Assembly (NCBI RefSeq): GCF_011075055.1
Contig: NC_058152.1
Span: 4,402,001 to 4,466,000 of the forward strand
Length of the DNA: 64,000 nucleotides
Source: Mangifera indica
Lineage: Eukaryota > Streptophyta > Magnoliopsida > Sapindales > Anacardiaceae
Direction: 5' to 3'
Shown piece after piece: positions 12,300 through 23,814 of this stretch (within the stretch, counting starts at the first letter, position 1; each line of letters starts with the position of its first letter). The translations under genes were made by a program, and so were the position numbers. The notes beneath the pieces are model-generated. The model had not been told where the DNA came from. It searched no databases and saw only the letters and a program-made list of their open reading frames with translations.

Positions 12300-13000
12300 A
12301 AGCAAATAGGGTAATCAAGAGGTTTTGCACACCTTTGTAAAGGATGCAAAGAATTGGATACGCCTAATCAAGCATACACCTGCCATTCTTTTATATATTA
12401 TAATAAAAGAATTGGACGCAAAAAATTGAATTGGTTTAATCATGTGTCACACTATCTAGCATAGGTTTTGCTTGTTTGGTAAAATCTGACCAAAACCTTT
12501 TGATCGGTTGAATTTGGTGAAGGTGGAAAAAAAGTTTCTTTAGATACAGTTAGCCGAATAGGTGTTTCAACGAGTTTAATGCACTTTGTTTCTCTTTTCC
12601 ATATCAATTCTATCCAAATATGATGTTGTGTTGTAGTTTTTTGAAAACATGGTTTAGTATTGAAGTATTTTATTTATTTATTTTTTGTGTTGTGTACAAA
12701 TGATTCAAGTGAGAAGCATCAAAATCTAGCTATACACTTCATGTAATATCGGTTACCTACATAAGTTTGCAAGCAATGAAGGGTTGCATACAATCTTATG
12801 TTAAAGTTTGGTGCAAGCACTTTCTAATTCCAATCATTAACAAAGATCATTAAAAAAAGGAATGATCTTATAATGTTGACGTACAAATTTGCACCAACGA
12901 GAAGAATGCAAGATCAAAGGTGTAATCTTTTGCAAGGTATGGTGGTGGATGGAATAAATAGTAGTTAACTTCATATAATCAACTATGAATAAACAAAATA
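12300..13000. other. Uncertain tail of the copia remnant
   Basis: This is where integrase and reverse transcriptase of the reverse-strand copia element would lie, but I could not match any minus-strand frame here to copia motifs. It may be a different, unrecognised sequence. Confidence 0.25.
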
Positions 13001-13604
13001 TTCTATAATATTTTTAAAGTGGTCTAACTCAATAATAAAATTTTATGATTCTGTAATGTATGTCCATGTGAATTTTCAATAACCCTACGCATCATTGTAC
13101 ATCTCGGGTGGCCTAAACGGTCATGTCAAAACATAAATGTTTTTAGATCAACGAACTTCTAGTTTGATACTGCATAGGTTTCAATTGTCTTTATGATTGT
13201 ATAATACAATTCAGATGATAAAGCAGAAAATTTTTCTAATATAACCCTTCTTCTGGAGGCATTACTAGCTATATAGATAAATTTTACACCATTTTCACTC
13301 ATGGTTTCAAAATGATAATCATTTTTTCTTATATCTTTAAACTCAGTAGATTTCTTCTAGATCTACTTGAATATAATGCATCATTGATGTTTAATTTGGT
13401 CTTATTATTTAACATAATTATAGCTCTTCCGAAGCCTTCTATCAAATTAATTGATCTTGATATAGTATTTACTTTAGCTTCAATTAATGCTAAAGATAAG
13501 AAAAATTTCTTTTCCTTGAAAATTGTATGCGTTGTTGCACTATCTACCAAACATATGTCTCCCAAATCAACTTTTGAAGTCAACGCTTCAATTTTGGAGT
13601 TCAT
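13000..13604 (-). pseudogene. Ty1/copia protease and pre-integrase remnant
   Basis: A minus-strand frame 13604-13329 reads GDICLVDSATTHTIFKEKKF and then a run ending ALYSSRSRRNLLSLK. Both are standard in plant Ty1/copia polyproteins: the aspartic protease active site D-S-A-T, and the segment ahead of the integrase. Further down, to about 13080, scattered frames give HDRLGHPRCTMMR, the GAG-pre-integrase signature, and VIENSHGHTLQN. Several stops and shifts interrupt it. The plus-strand ORF at 13312-13653 is a shadow of this one. Confidence 0.8.
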
Positions 13605-14370
13605 TTCTTTTTATTTAAAAATTACGTTAGTTATAACGTACACAGAATATTGAAAGAAAAAGAATATAATACTAAAAGACAAAATAATATTTATGACTTC
13701 AAAATATATATGATGGACTAATAAAAATTTTGGGCATCTTTATCACTATTCAAGTGACCCATATTGTTATTCTTTGAAAAAGGATTTGAAATATCAAGAA
13801 TCATTAGATTGACAAAATTTAACTTATCAAAAAATTTAATTCTTATGGGTGTTTAATATAGATTCACCCAATGTTTGTGTGTACTACAGGTACACCACCA
13901 ATAACATTTATAATCACACTTATTATTTTGTGGTTTACTCTGTATTATAATTTACTTCGTCTCAGCCTTAGTCCACTTCTGGTGGTGTGACTGAAATTTT
14001 TTATTATTTCTTACATCCATGATAACTACCTCTGGTAGTTACGTTCACTTCAAGGAACGATGTATAATAAAAAAATATTAATTCAGAATTTTTTGTTCCG
14101 ATATTGCTACTATAGGAGCATAAAATAAAATGTGGAGAACATTTTATCTTCCATATTCAAGAAAAGATTCTGAACATTGCAGAGTTATACTAAATTATAG
14201 AGCCATTGAGAGTATTATTGAATCTGATGTTCAAATCAATCTTTCAAATTTCTCTACAAATTTAATGGATTTATCATTATATCCATATTTCGACTTGCAC
14301 TCTTTCAGGGATATGACGTCGAAAAATGATAGTCTTGTATTTATCCTTCTGGAACATTTTATTTAGTTAG
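13605..14370 (-). pseudogene. Ty1/copia gag C-terminal remnant
   Basis: On the minus strand, fragments upstream of the protease match copia gag. NMEDKMFSTFYF (near 14160) corresponds to the D-M-L-E-K-T-F-S-T-F block of that family. KCDYKCYWWCTCSTHKHWVNLY (around 13930-13870) corresponds to the zinc knuckle with its C-x2-C and H-W spacing, now partly lost. The frame contains many stops and shifts and cannot give a protein. Gag forms the particle that packages the element RNA. Confidence 0.65.
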
Positions 14371-14439
14371 TTTTTCAAGGCTCATAAATTCTAAGTGAAG
14401 ACTCATATAAAAAGCTCATTTAATATTATCTATCCAATT

Positions 14440-15400
14440 TTAGGAACTTCAGGTTTAATTATTATTATATTTACAAAGCTTCTGGTTTTATAAACAATAT
14501 ATATGAGTTAATTTTTTGAAACTTCAGGTTCAAATATTATCTCATAATTATAAAATAGCTGATTTTGTAGGAGAAATATTGGGATTAATTTTGGAAGCTT
14601 CAGGTTCATATATTATCTTATATCTACAAAACTTCTGGTTTTGTAATTAGTATTCAGAATATTATAATAGTATTCTGATTATATTTTGGACTTCAAGTCC
14701 ATATTTTTTACATTTTATGCAAACTTCAGGTTGTAAAAGTGATATCATTATTCTAAAATAAAAACTTTGATGAAATTTGGGACTTCCGACCCATATATAT
14801 GTATTCTCATGATTTCATAAACTTCAAATTGTAAATCGTAAAACTTAGGACTTCAAACTCATATATATATTCTCATGATTTTACAAGCTTCAAGTTGTAA
14901 ATCGGATATAAATAAAAATAAAAGATTCAAATAAATAAATATAAAACTAAATAAATATTCAAATAAATGGAATACAATAAAAATAAATATTTAAATAATA
15001 TCAGGACTTCTGGTCCAGATTCTTGGTTTTTGTAAACTTCAAGTTACAAATGATATTTATGATTCAGGTCTAAATTTATGATTTCGTAAACTTTGGGTTA
15101 CGAATGATATTCAGGATTTCAGATCCAGATTCATGATATTCAGGACTACTGGTCCAGATTCATAATTTTGTAAACTTCAAGTTACAAATAAGATTCAAAA
15201 CTTCAGGTCCAGATTTATAATATTTCAGACTTCAGGTCTAAATTCATAATTTTGTAATCTTTAGGTTACAAATAATATTCAGGACTTCGGGTCCAGATTT
15301 ATGATATTCCAGACTTCAGGTCTAGATTCAAGGGTTTTAGGACTTCAGGTCCAGATTTACAATTTTACAAACTTCGGGTTGCAAATATGATTCAATTATA
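14440..15400 (-). repeat. Degenerate tandem repeats between PBS and gag of the copia remnant
   Basis: Short units built on ACTTCAGGTCCAGATT, alternating with GTAAACTTCAAGTTACAAAT variants, recur more than a dozen times. They are densest at 15000-15370. On the element's own strand the units read GGACCTGAAGTCC-like, a partial palindrome. They sit exactly in the untranslated leader between primer-binding site and gag. No ORF persists through them. Confidence 0.7.
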
Positions 15401-15527
15401 AAGAAAAATTAAATAAAAACATAACAAAAATTAAAAGATAACTAGAATATCACAACTAGGATATTCGTATTTATAATATATAAGCAACATAATAACTTAA
15501 TGGAAAGATATAATATATCTGAATTAA

Positions 15528-15541
15528 TCGTGCTGATAACG
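15528..15541 (-). promoter_or_regulatory. Copia primer-binding-site-like motif
   Basis: The minus strand reads CGTTATCAGCACGA directly after an LTR ending in TATAACA. This junction recurs in many plant Ty1/copia elements, where the first internal bases bind the priming tRNA. I recognise the motif from memory of such elements and have not matched it to a particular tRNA. Confidence 0.55.
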
Positions 15542-15899
15542 TGTTATAAATATAATGAAATAAATGGCAAAATGAGTGAATTGCAAAAGGAGAATTATTA
15601 TCTCATTAAGCCAAAGCTACGAAGGAAGAAGAAAGAGGCAAGAGTGAAGAGACAAGAAGCAAATCTTGGATGAAGAAGTGTGTATATTCATGAGGAGAGG
15701 AGAGGGTATTTATAGGGAATTTGTCATCTCTTCAATCAACAAAAATGGTTTTCTTCCAAACCAAGTTTTCAAGGCATTTAATTTAATGCCTTTACATTAC
15801 CATTTGGCTAAAGTCAAAAACATGTGGTGGAAAAATCCACCATGCATAATAATTAATTAGTATTATCGTGAATTATCACTATACCAAGAGACGACAACA
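15542..15899 (-). mobile_element. Ty1/copia 5' LTR
   Basis: On the minus strand this segment begins TGTTGTCGTC and ends TATAACA, so it has TG...CA borders (358 bp). It contains a TATA box TATAAATA (15714-15707) preceded by CC and followed by a CT-rich leader, as expected for the U3-R-U5 layout. It lies just upstream of the primer-binding-like motif and gag. The outer border is a best guess. No matching 3' LTR was found at lower coordinates, so the element is truncated. Confidence 0.55.
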
Positions 15900-17179
15900 A
15901 AGTGAGGGTCAAATATTCTATTCTTTGTCCCATCCTTAAATAGTAAGCTTTGTTTTATTCCCACCTAGTCTCCAATGCAAGAATGATAGAAAATCGTTAT
16001 CTCATACCATGGGAAAATTATAATCTCTTTTCTCATCTCATCCTAAATCCGTCCCGACCCCATCTATTAATCAACAACAAATTCTATCCCACAAATTCAA
16101 ATTTGAATCGTTTATATTTGCATGGTGCAATTTTATATTTCAACTCATTTAGGATTCTCTCTGAGAAATGAACCAATTTATCTCAAATTCAATCTTCAAT
16201 CCTCATGTCTAATTGTAATTGTACAATCATTATTATTCAACAAGAATAATCATATATGAATGCTATCAAATCCAAAAATCAACAAACAAGAAAACTTAAA
16301 GAAAAAGGGCTAAAGTGAAGCTTTACAATGTGCTGTTTGAGGAGCAACAATTACAAACTCTTTGATGAACCAAAAGAGAGAAAACAAAACAAGAGTGACG
16401 ATTGACAAGTTATAGTAATGAGATACATAGGGATTTAAGAAGACAATAAATTAGGGTTGGGATTTATATATTAATAGTATTTTTGTAATTATTTAAAAAT
16501 TCAATTGGTATTTTTGTAAATTACGTGGGTAAATGGTACAGGATAGTATGGAAATAAGGCAAAAAACGGGGATAGATATCTCTCCATTCATACTTCATCC
16601 ATATTTACAAAGATTTTTCTATCTATATTTTTGTTTATTTTGAAAAACCTCTTATTTGCAAAAAATAGATTAACCGATTAAAATATAATTGTCGTTCCTA
16701 AATGTACCATGCTGAATTGTGTTAGGATAATAGACCCATGTTAAATATGTATTCACTTATTTACTTAAATAAAATAAAATGGGTGTTCCATCTGTCCAAA
16801 CTTTGTAGTTTTGAAGATCTTGAATGAATATCCATGTTAATTCAAAAAAAAGATGGGTGATTGATGAGAACATGGATAACGTCTCTATGAATCTCTTAAC
16901 ATTACATGCTGGAGTTGTTAGTATTAGTTAAATTCCAGGAAATTTAAGTCACCAAATCCTGTTCTAACATTGATTAATATTAAAACCCAGAAAAAAAAAA
17001 AAAGGCAACCTAAAAGCTGTATTAAGGGAGTCAATGCCGTATTAGTATTTTAATCACCAAAATAGAGTTTGTTGGTCAATTCATGCACCATTATGGTATT
17101 AATATTAATAAATATGACTTTAACATTATCAATTGACCAGAATATAAAATATAGCTCTTTTACTTATTCAGGGAATCAG
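15900..17179. other. Intergenic DNA, nothing recognised
   Basis: Unremarkable A/T-rich DNA. The ORFs at 15666-15860 and 15950-16171 have no recognisable similarity, and the first lies inside the copia LTR. Confidence 0.35.
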
Positions 17180-17960
17180 CCCACTTCGTTGAACTGTAAC
17201 TTAGATTATTAAATAAAATAAATTGAATTATTCAAAATTTCATACGGTTCGAGTTAGATTGTTCAAGTTTGAATGAGTCCAAGATAAATTTAATTATATA
17301 ATTAATCTTTTTTTTCTTGAAAGTTGAATTATATTAAAACAGGTTAAATGGTAAAACGAATAACCAAAACTTATCTTATTAAATATTATTTTATTAAACA
17401 ACGAAAACCCACCCTGTCGAATTGTAACTTGGATTATTAAATAAAATAAATTTAAAATTTTAAAATTTTATTTGGGTTCAAGCTAGGTTGTTCAAGCTTG
17501 AATGGGCTAGGAATAAATTTAATTATATGATTAACCTTTTTTTTTTTTTTTGGATAAGTAAATCATATTAAGAAATGTTAAACGACAAAATGAACAACCA
17601 AAACTCATCTTATTAAACAACTAAAACTCATCTTATTAAATATCTCTATAAACGTGAAATAGGACATAAGATTGTAAGATTATATAAAAAGAATTAATAC
17701 TCCTTTTGTATGGTCTTGATATCTTATGTCCTATCTTGATATCTTAATATATTCTTACTTGAAAAAACCGAAAAGGGTTAATCATATAAATAGATTTTTT
17801 TTGGGCCCATTTGGGCTTAAACAACCTAGCCCAAATCTGAATAAAATTTTGAATAATTAAAATGTTGAACCCTAATTTTAGTTCAGCCCGTTACACCTTT
17901 TTTGGGCTTTGAGTCCGTCCAAGTCAATTCACATCCTATTTACCATAAGATTGTATTCAT
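17180..17960. repeat. Two direct copies and one inverted copy of a 0.2 kb unit
   Basis: CCCACTTCGTTGAACTGTAAC (17180) and CCCACCCTGTCGAATTGTAAC (17408) start two direct copies. Each runs through AGATTATTAAATAAAATAAAT or its variant, then GTTCAAG and TTAATTATAT. A third copy is inverted at about 17770-17910 and contains GGGCTTAAACAACCTAGCCC. Together they form an imperfect palindrome with a tandem repeat in one arm. Confidence 0.6.
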
Positions 17961-18911
17961 AATGTTTTAAATTATGTATAACTCAATTGTTATAATATTA
18001 TACAAAGATTTTTCATGTATAGTTCAATATTTCATTATTTATTTATTTATTAAACCAGAATTTGTTCATATGGTTAAGGAGAATATATTATTTGTTTATG
18101 GATTATATTGATAAATGAATCGGTCAAATATAATGATATATCAATAGTTTTTGATTAAAAATATATAGTTAATTACCAAGAATTGAATCATTAGGAAAAA
18201 AAAAAAATATATAAACTAAATTTGAAAATTGTTGTAACACTCCTAGTTAGTAAATACATGTCTTATTTGTATTTTCATATTAATCACGTATTAAACACGT
18301 TTAAAAAAACTTTTAAACCTAAAATGTATTAAACACGTGTTTTACGCTCTTCCTGTATTAAACACGAATTATATATCATATTTTATATTTATAGTATTTT
18401 TAAATTTTCGACTAAACTTAAAGTACAGAAAATGTCATTGTCATTTAGAAAAATCTAACAACATTTCTTTCTTAATTTTCAGCCCTAATTATATGTTTTT
18501 ATACAATATAATATAATGTAAGAATATTATTTTCCTATATTTCAAATAAAAAACTTAGACCATACCAAAATTTTTAAAATTTAGATGATCTTTCAATTCT
18601 TTTAATCATTTCTTCATTAGCACACCTAGAAGAAAAAAAAATTAAAAAAAAGAAGAAGAAGAAGTAAGTTTCAACCAAAACTCGTATAAATCAAGATTAA
18701 AGATCAAGCGTTCGGCCAAGCCTACATTTTCGCCAGTGTCAGTCAGATGAGATTAGCCCATTTGAATATAACCTACTTTGGTTGAATTCGACAAAAAACC
18801 AAAAAAAAAAGAGACCTTCTTCAAATTTTAAGCTAAATATATAAAAGTACGTTGAAATCCATACCCATCTCACTCCTGAACAATCCATTTTCAATATCTA
18901 CTGAAAGATGT

Positions 18912-19600
18912 GTCAAATAAAGGCCAAATGATTATTTCTCACCCAAGTTTTAACCCATTTTTAAAAATACACCCAAAGTGTTTCAAAAACTCAAACACCC
19001 ATCTATCCCAAAACTTGTTAAATTTTTAGTTAAATATAAAGATAAAATTATCATTTTACTTATAAACTTTAAAATCTTAAAAGTTTATATTATTTTTCTC
19101 TTTACTTTGAAAAACTAACAGTTCTCCTCAGGATTAAGTTTTGAAAAGTTATATTTTTCCCCTAGGGTTTGGAAAACTAATCCGAATAATGGAAAACGTT
19201 ATCTAAAAATTTGACAAAAAGACATCTAGATTTAGATAACAAAGTGTCGTCCTTCCTCAAAGAAGATTGACAAAAGATGAAACGATTTAGAGTCGACAAT
19301 TGTGGCTAATGGTCGAATTCCCTAGAGTCATTAGAGATGAAGCCTTAGAAATTAGAGGAAAAATAATTTTTTTAAAACTTAATCATGAGAAAAATTATTG
19401 GTTTTCCAAACCAAAAGGAAAAAACTGATATAAATTTTTAGGGTTTAGTGGTAAAATGACAATTTTACTTTTGTCTTTTACAAAAAATTTTAACAGAAGT
19501 TAACCTATAGGTAAGTATTTGAGTTTTTAAAATACCGTTAATGTATTTTTAAGAATAGACTAAAACTTGAGTGGGAAATAATTCTTTGGCCGTCAAATAA
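18912..19600. mobile_element. Mutator-like element with 9-bp target duplication
   Basis: GTCAAATAA occurs at 18912-18920 and at 19592-19600, a perfect 9-bp direct repeat typical of Mutator-like insertion. Inside it, the left end GGCCAAATGATTATTTC (18922) and the right end read inward GGCCAAAGAATTATTTCC (19591) begin long inverted repeats. These continue through CAAGTTTTA, CTTAAAAATACA and AAAAACTCAAA. No transposase is present, so it is non-autonomous. The middle is a degenerate version of the GC-rich cargo of the 21.2 kb element (CAAAGTGTCGTCCTTC near 19230). Confidence 0.75.
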
Positions 19601-19711
19601 TCCATAAGAACAAACAATGAATTGAAAATAACTTAATTTATATGTTTCCTATAAGTATACTCAACATACTAATAATAATAGATTTGAAATAACTTTAAAA
19701 TACCAAATAAT

Positions 19712-19714
<3 letters not shown>

Positions 19715-19742
<28 letters not shown>

Positions 19743-19955
19743 ATAATATATATATATATATATATATATTATATACAATTTGAATATATAAATAATATAT
19801 CATCATGTGATTAAATATTATTTTATCTTTAATTTAAAATCAATTAATTATAATATAATTAATTATTTTAAATTAAATATAAATAATATTTAATATATAT
19901 ATATATTATTTATATATTAAATTATATATAATATATATATATAACATAACATTAC
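19715..19955. repeat. A/T-rich miniature element, copy 6, with (TA)n
   Basis: Begins with a (TA) microsatellite (about 19716-19771). It then carries ATATCATCATGTGATTAAAT, core TATCTTTAATTTAAAATC and an inverted half ending AATATATATATATTATTTAT. It is part of the first tandem unit at 19.1-20.07 kb. Confidence 0.6.
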
Positions 19956-20744
19956 TCAAAACCAAAACTTAGCCTTTTTCTTCTCATTGATAAAGAAGCT
20001 AATATATTAATAAATTTATAAAAAAAAATTTGGTAACTTGAAAACTTTCTTCTTCTCCTATGTCAAAGTTTACTCATTTCCCCCTTACTTTAAAAAATTA
20101 ACAATTCCTTCCAACATTAAATTTTGAAAAGTTACCATATTCCCCCTAAGGTTTGGAAAACTAATCAGACGAATGAACAATGTTCGAATGATGACGATTT
20201 GATTGACAAAAGGAACATCATCTGAAAATTCGACAAAAGGATGTCTAGATCTAAATGACAAAGCATCGTCTTTCGTTAGAGAAGACTAGCGGATGATGAA
20301 ACAATTTAGAGTCAACAATTTGGCGGAGTAGATTAGTCGACGGTCAGATTCCTAGAGCCACTGGAAATGAAACCTTAAAAATGGGGAAAAAATGAATTTT
20401 TCAAAACTCAATAATGAGGAAAAATTATTAGTTTTTCAAACCAAAGGGAGAAAATGATATAAATTTTTAGGGTTTAGTAGTAAAATGATAATTTACCTTT
20501 GTCTCTTATAAAAAATTCTAAAATAAGTTTGTTTAGGATATATATTTAAGTATTTGAAATATCACAGATTTTTTTGAGAATACACTAAAATTTAAATGGG
20601 AAATAGTCCTTCGGCCGTCAAATAAACCATATGAACAAAACAATGAATTGAAAAATAACTTAATTTATATGTTTTCTATAAATATACTCAACCTACTAAG
20701 AATAATAGATTTTAAATAACTTTCAAATGCCAAACAATAAAACT

Positions 20745-20905
20745 ATGTGTACAAAATATATAATTTGAGTATATAAATTATATATTATTATATCATTGAT
20801 TAATTTTAAATTAAAGATAAAATAATATTTAATAATATGATGATATATTACCCTTGTATTGAAATTATATATTAAAAATATATACTCATAACATTATTTA
20901 GTACC
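20745..20905. repeat. A/T-rich miniature element, copy 7
   Basis: This is the second-unit counterpart of copy 6. It lacks the long (TA) run and has core AATTTTAAATTAAAGATAAA. Comparing the two shows that the microsatellite expanded, or shrank, after the tandem duplication. Confidence 0.6.
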
Positions 20906-21220
20906 AAAACTTATGCTTTTTTTCTCACCGGTTAAAAAGCTAATATATTAATAAATATATTAAAAAAAATTTGGTGATTTGAAACTCCTCCTAGGTCAAA
21001 GTCATGCAATCTTGGTCATCACATATAAGTGACCTCATGTGGTGACCTGTGCTATAAAGTGGCGTTGAGGTAAAAATCTCAAATTACCAAATATGGATTC
21101 GTGTTTTTTTGTTAGTATCTATCAATGATATTTTATAAAAAAAAAACCTGTTAATTTTTATGACATATGCACATTTCATACTTTATTTAAAAAAACTAAA
21201 CATTTGCAAAAACAAAACAT

Positions 21221-22150
21221 GATCAAATAGGGAGAAGGACTATTTCACCCCCAACTTTTGATGCGTTCTCAAACTCCCACCCACGACAGATGAAAATCCA
21301 CTTTTTCCACCCATGAGCCGTTAAGATGAATGATATCTATTTGTATAAGGGTAAAATATCTATTTTACCCTTATTAGATGAAATGACAAAAATACCCCTA
21401 AATTTAATCTGTAAAATTTATCCCAAAATTGATGTGATAGTTTTACCATTCACCCCCCTTAGGTTTTAGAAACTAACATTTCACCTTGTCTAAAGTTTTT
21501 AAACTTTGAAAACTAACATTTTCACCCCCAAACCTAGGGTTTCCATATTTTTGAAAATACAACCGCCCCCCATAACTTTCAAAACTAGCATTTCACCCTC
21601 ATTCTTCAACTTCATCTCCCGACGTCTTCTCCGACATCGTCATCGGCCTCCTCCTTCTCCTGGTGGGATGGCGGTGGTGCTATGAAGAGGTCTCTTCGTC
21701 GCTTCACCCAGACGACGAAGGACGACGCTTCGCCGTCCTTCATCACTGGTCGCGTCGTCCAGAAGAGACGACGAAGCGTCGTCCTTCGTTTGTTCTTCCA
21801 GATCTGGACGACGCTTCGTCGTCCAGATCTGGGCGACGAAGGGTTGTCCTTTATAGTCGGAGATGAGAGATCGATCGAATGCGTCAGCCGTCGGTGGTGG
21901 CTGGAGAAGGAAGCAAACCCTAGGGGTGAAATTTAAATTTTTCAAACTTTGAGGATGAGTTAGTTATTAGTTTTTAAAACCTAGAGGGGGGAAATGATAA
22001 AATTTTAAAGTTTTAATATTTTAAATAGTACTGAAAAATTGAACGATAGTTTAGTCATGGGTAAGAAAAATAGATTTTTATCTACCGTGGGTGACAGTTT
22101 GAGAATGCATCAAAAGTTAGGGGTGAACTAGTTGTTCTCCCGATAAAATA
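21221..22150. mobile_element. Mutator-like element with GC-rich cargo
   Basis: Flanked by GATCAAATA (21221-21229) and GATAAAATA (22142-22150), a 9-bp target duplication with one difference. The left end GGGAGAAGGACTATTTCACC and the right end read inward GGGAGAACAACTAGTTCACC begin inverted repeats of about 100 bp. These include ACTTTTGATGCGTTCTCAAAC and its ATGCATTCTCAAAC partner. The centre (about 21600-21930) is abruptly GC-rich and built of repeated GACGACGAAG/CTTCGTCGTC modules. The overlapping ORFs there (21640-21945 minus, 21663-21866 and 21682-21936 plus) are repeat translations. No transposase is present. Confidence 0.8.
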
Positions 22151-22744
22151 GTACAAACTAGAAAATATTAATTACCCTATAAAATGAAAAATATCAATAA
22201 ATTTCTTACAATGGTAATAACAAAAATACCTCCACGATGTTATATATATAGAATAAAAAATGTGCCAAAAAATATAAAAAAACACTTATCACGTGTGACC
22301 CACATGTTGAATATTAAAACCCTTATAGTATGATGAAAAATGACCAAAGAATCCCCACCATACTCGTAACACGCATCATTTGCACATCTAAAACCCCCCA
22401 TATGATGGAAATTGTCTTAAATCACCTACCATCTGGATCATGCGTTGTTAAAAAATATAAAAAACTTTCCATTTTCAATCTTCGTGCCCACATGTGATTC
22501 ATATAGGGATTGCAAATCATACATGGTGAGGAATATCACCAAAAATCTCTCATTTTCAAATTTGATTCACTACTAATAGTTTCTACACATGTTTTAATAT
22601 AAAAGGATTGACAAATTTAATTAAAATTGCAAATAATTTAAACTATTTCAGATAAAAAAAGAAAATCAAGTGGTAATCTCAACAATCTAAGCTTATTAAT
22701 CTGCCAACGGGCGTACGACCCTCAGATTTCTATCCACATATTTG

Positions 22745-23505
22745 GGACACTGGCCGAGAAGAGGTATTAATTAAAATCGATAAAATTTTTTTCGTATAAA
22801 CTTTTTTAGGCAAATGTATAGCGGTTTTATTTTTATAAATAAATTTACTTTTAATTCAAAAAATACTCTCCCTGCTTATTAGTCACTTTCAGCAACTTAT
22901 GTGTGCGTAAGGTGCATAGTATATAGAGTGAGTAGGTGCGTGAATGCGTGCAGGGTGCGTACAAGGTGCGTGAGTGCGTGCAGGGTGCGTACAAGGTGCA
23001 TGAGTGCAGAGTGTGCAAGATGCATGAGTGCGTGCAAGGTACGTGGGTGCGTAAATAATATATATAAATAATAGTAATAATAATTTTTAAATATATTATT
23101 GATCAATTTTTTATAGTTGTTGGCTCACCATTTTCCCAGAGCTGTGTACCCCACTCATTAGTTGTCCACTTGCGCACCCTAACGCACTCTTCACGCACCC
23201 ACACACCCTGCACACTCCGCGCGCACCCTGTGCCCACTCCGCGCGCACCCACGCACTCTGTACGCACTTCGTACGGACCCACGCACTCTGTATGCACTCG
23301 CACGCACTCACGTACCCTGTATGACTCTTGATATCTCACACACAGAATGGTTGAAAATGACGTAATAAGTCAAAAGATATTTTTGGAGTTACAAAAAAAT
23401 TTACTTATACAAGTAAAATTATTGTATGTTTGCCTAAAAATATTTACATAAATTTTTTTTTATCGATTTTAATTAATATCCCGACCGAGAATGAGGCCTC
23501 GGTCA
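22745..23505. mobile_element. Foldback element with mirrored GTGCG arrays
   Basis: The left terminus contains TATTAATTAAAATCGATAAA (about 22763). The right terminus is its inverse near 23460-23480, flanked by CGAGAAGAGG on the left and CTCGGTCGGG on the right (read inward). The inverted correspondence continues through TTTTTAGGCAAA. The left arm then holds a tandem array of GTGCGTGAGTGCGTGCAGG-type units (22900-23052). The right arm holds the complementary C-rich array, with CGCACCC, CGCACTC and TACGCAC units (23170-23320). A central spacer of roughly 110 bp is non-repetitive. The small ORFs across the arrays translate the repeat and are not genes. Confidence 0.7.
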
Positions 23506-23814
23506 AGGTGAAAGATACAGTATTTCGTAAGAAACCGGGTGCTCAAGTTTCCTTGCAGAATAGTTTTTGTATACTTGGGATATAATAATAAAAGGTCTCC
23601 ATCTCGAATCTACGTTTTCTGCAATTTTTAAAGAAACCTAATTCAATTTGATATTTGTCCTTTTTATAATGGTTTAGTTTAAGTTTCAACGGCATCCTGT
23701 TCATTTCGGGACACATTGTGTAAATTTTCTTAACTACAGGGGTCAAATTAGGGCAATAATTTAATTGATTTTAATTTTAGTTTGAAGTTATTTTCATAGT
23801 AATTATTAGTATAC

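Larger units (their letters stand above)
19090..21005. repeat. Tandem segmental duplication, about 0.95 kb unit
   Basis: The sequence from about 19090 to 20068 recurs from about 20069 to 21005 in the same order. Shared blocks are AAGTTTTGAAAAGTTA/AAATTTTGAAAAGTTA, GATATAAATTTTTAGGGTTTA, CGTCAAATAA then AACAATGAATTGAAAA, AATATACTCAAC or its variant, an A/T miniature element, and AAGCTAATATATTAATAAAT. The unit includes the right half of the Mutator-like element plus flanking DNA, so the duplication came after that insertion. Confidence 0.75.

Noticed and set aside
13312..13653. 113-codon plus-strand ORF
   Set aside because: It lies opposite the copia protease frame (D-S-A-T motif) on the minus strand, which explains the open frame.
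14130..14366. 78-codon plus-strand ORF
   Set aside because: It is antisense to the copia gag remnant, and the minus-strand similarity is specific.
21640..21945. Overlapping ORFs of 101, 84 and 67 codons on both strands
   Set aside because: They are translations of GACGACGAAG repeats in the cargo of a Mutator-like element, with no recognisable domain.
22900..23330. Regularly repeated arrays considered as a CRISPR-like array
   Set aside because: The units are direct tandem repeats with no unique spacers, in a plant nuclear context.
22897..23339. Cysteine- or histidine-rich ORFs (e.g. 23103-23339)
   Set aside because: They are translations of the GTGCG-type tandem arrays in a foldback element.
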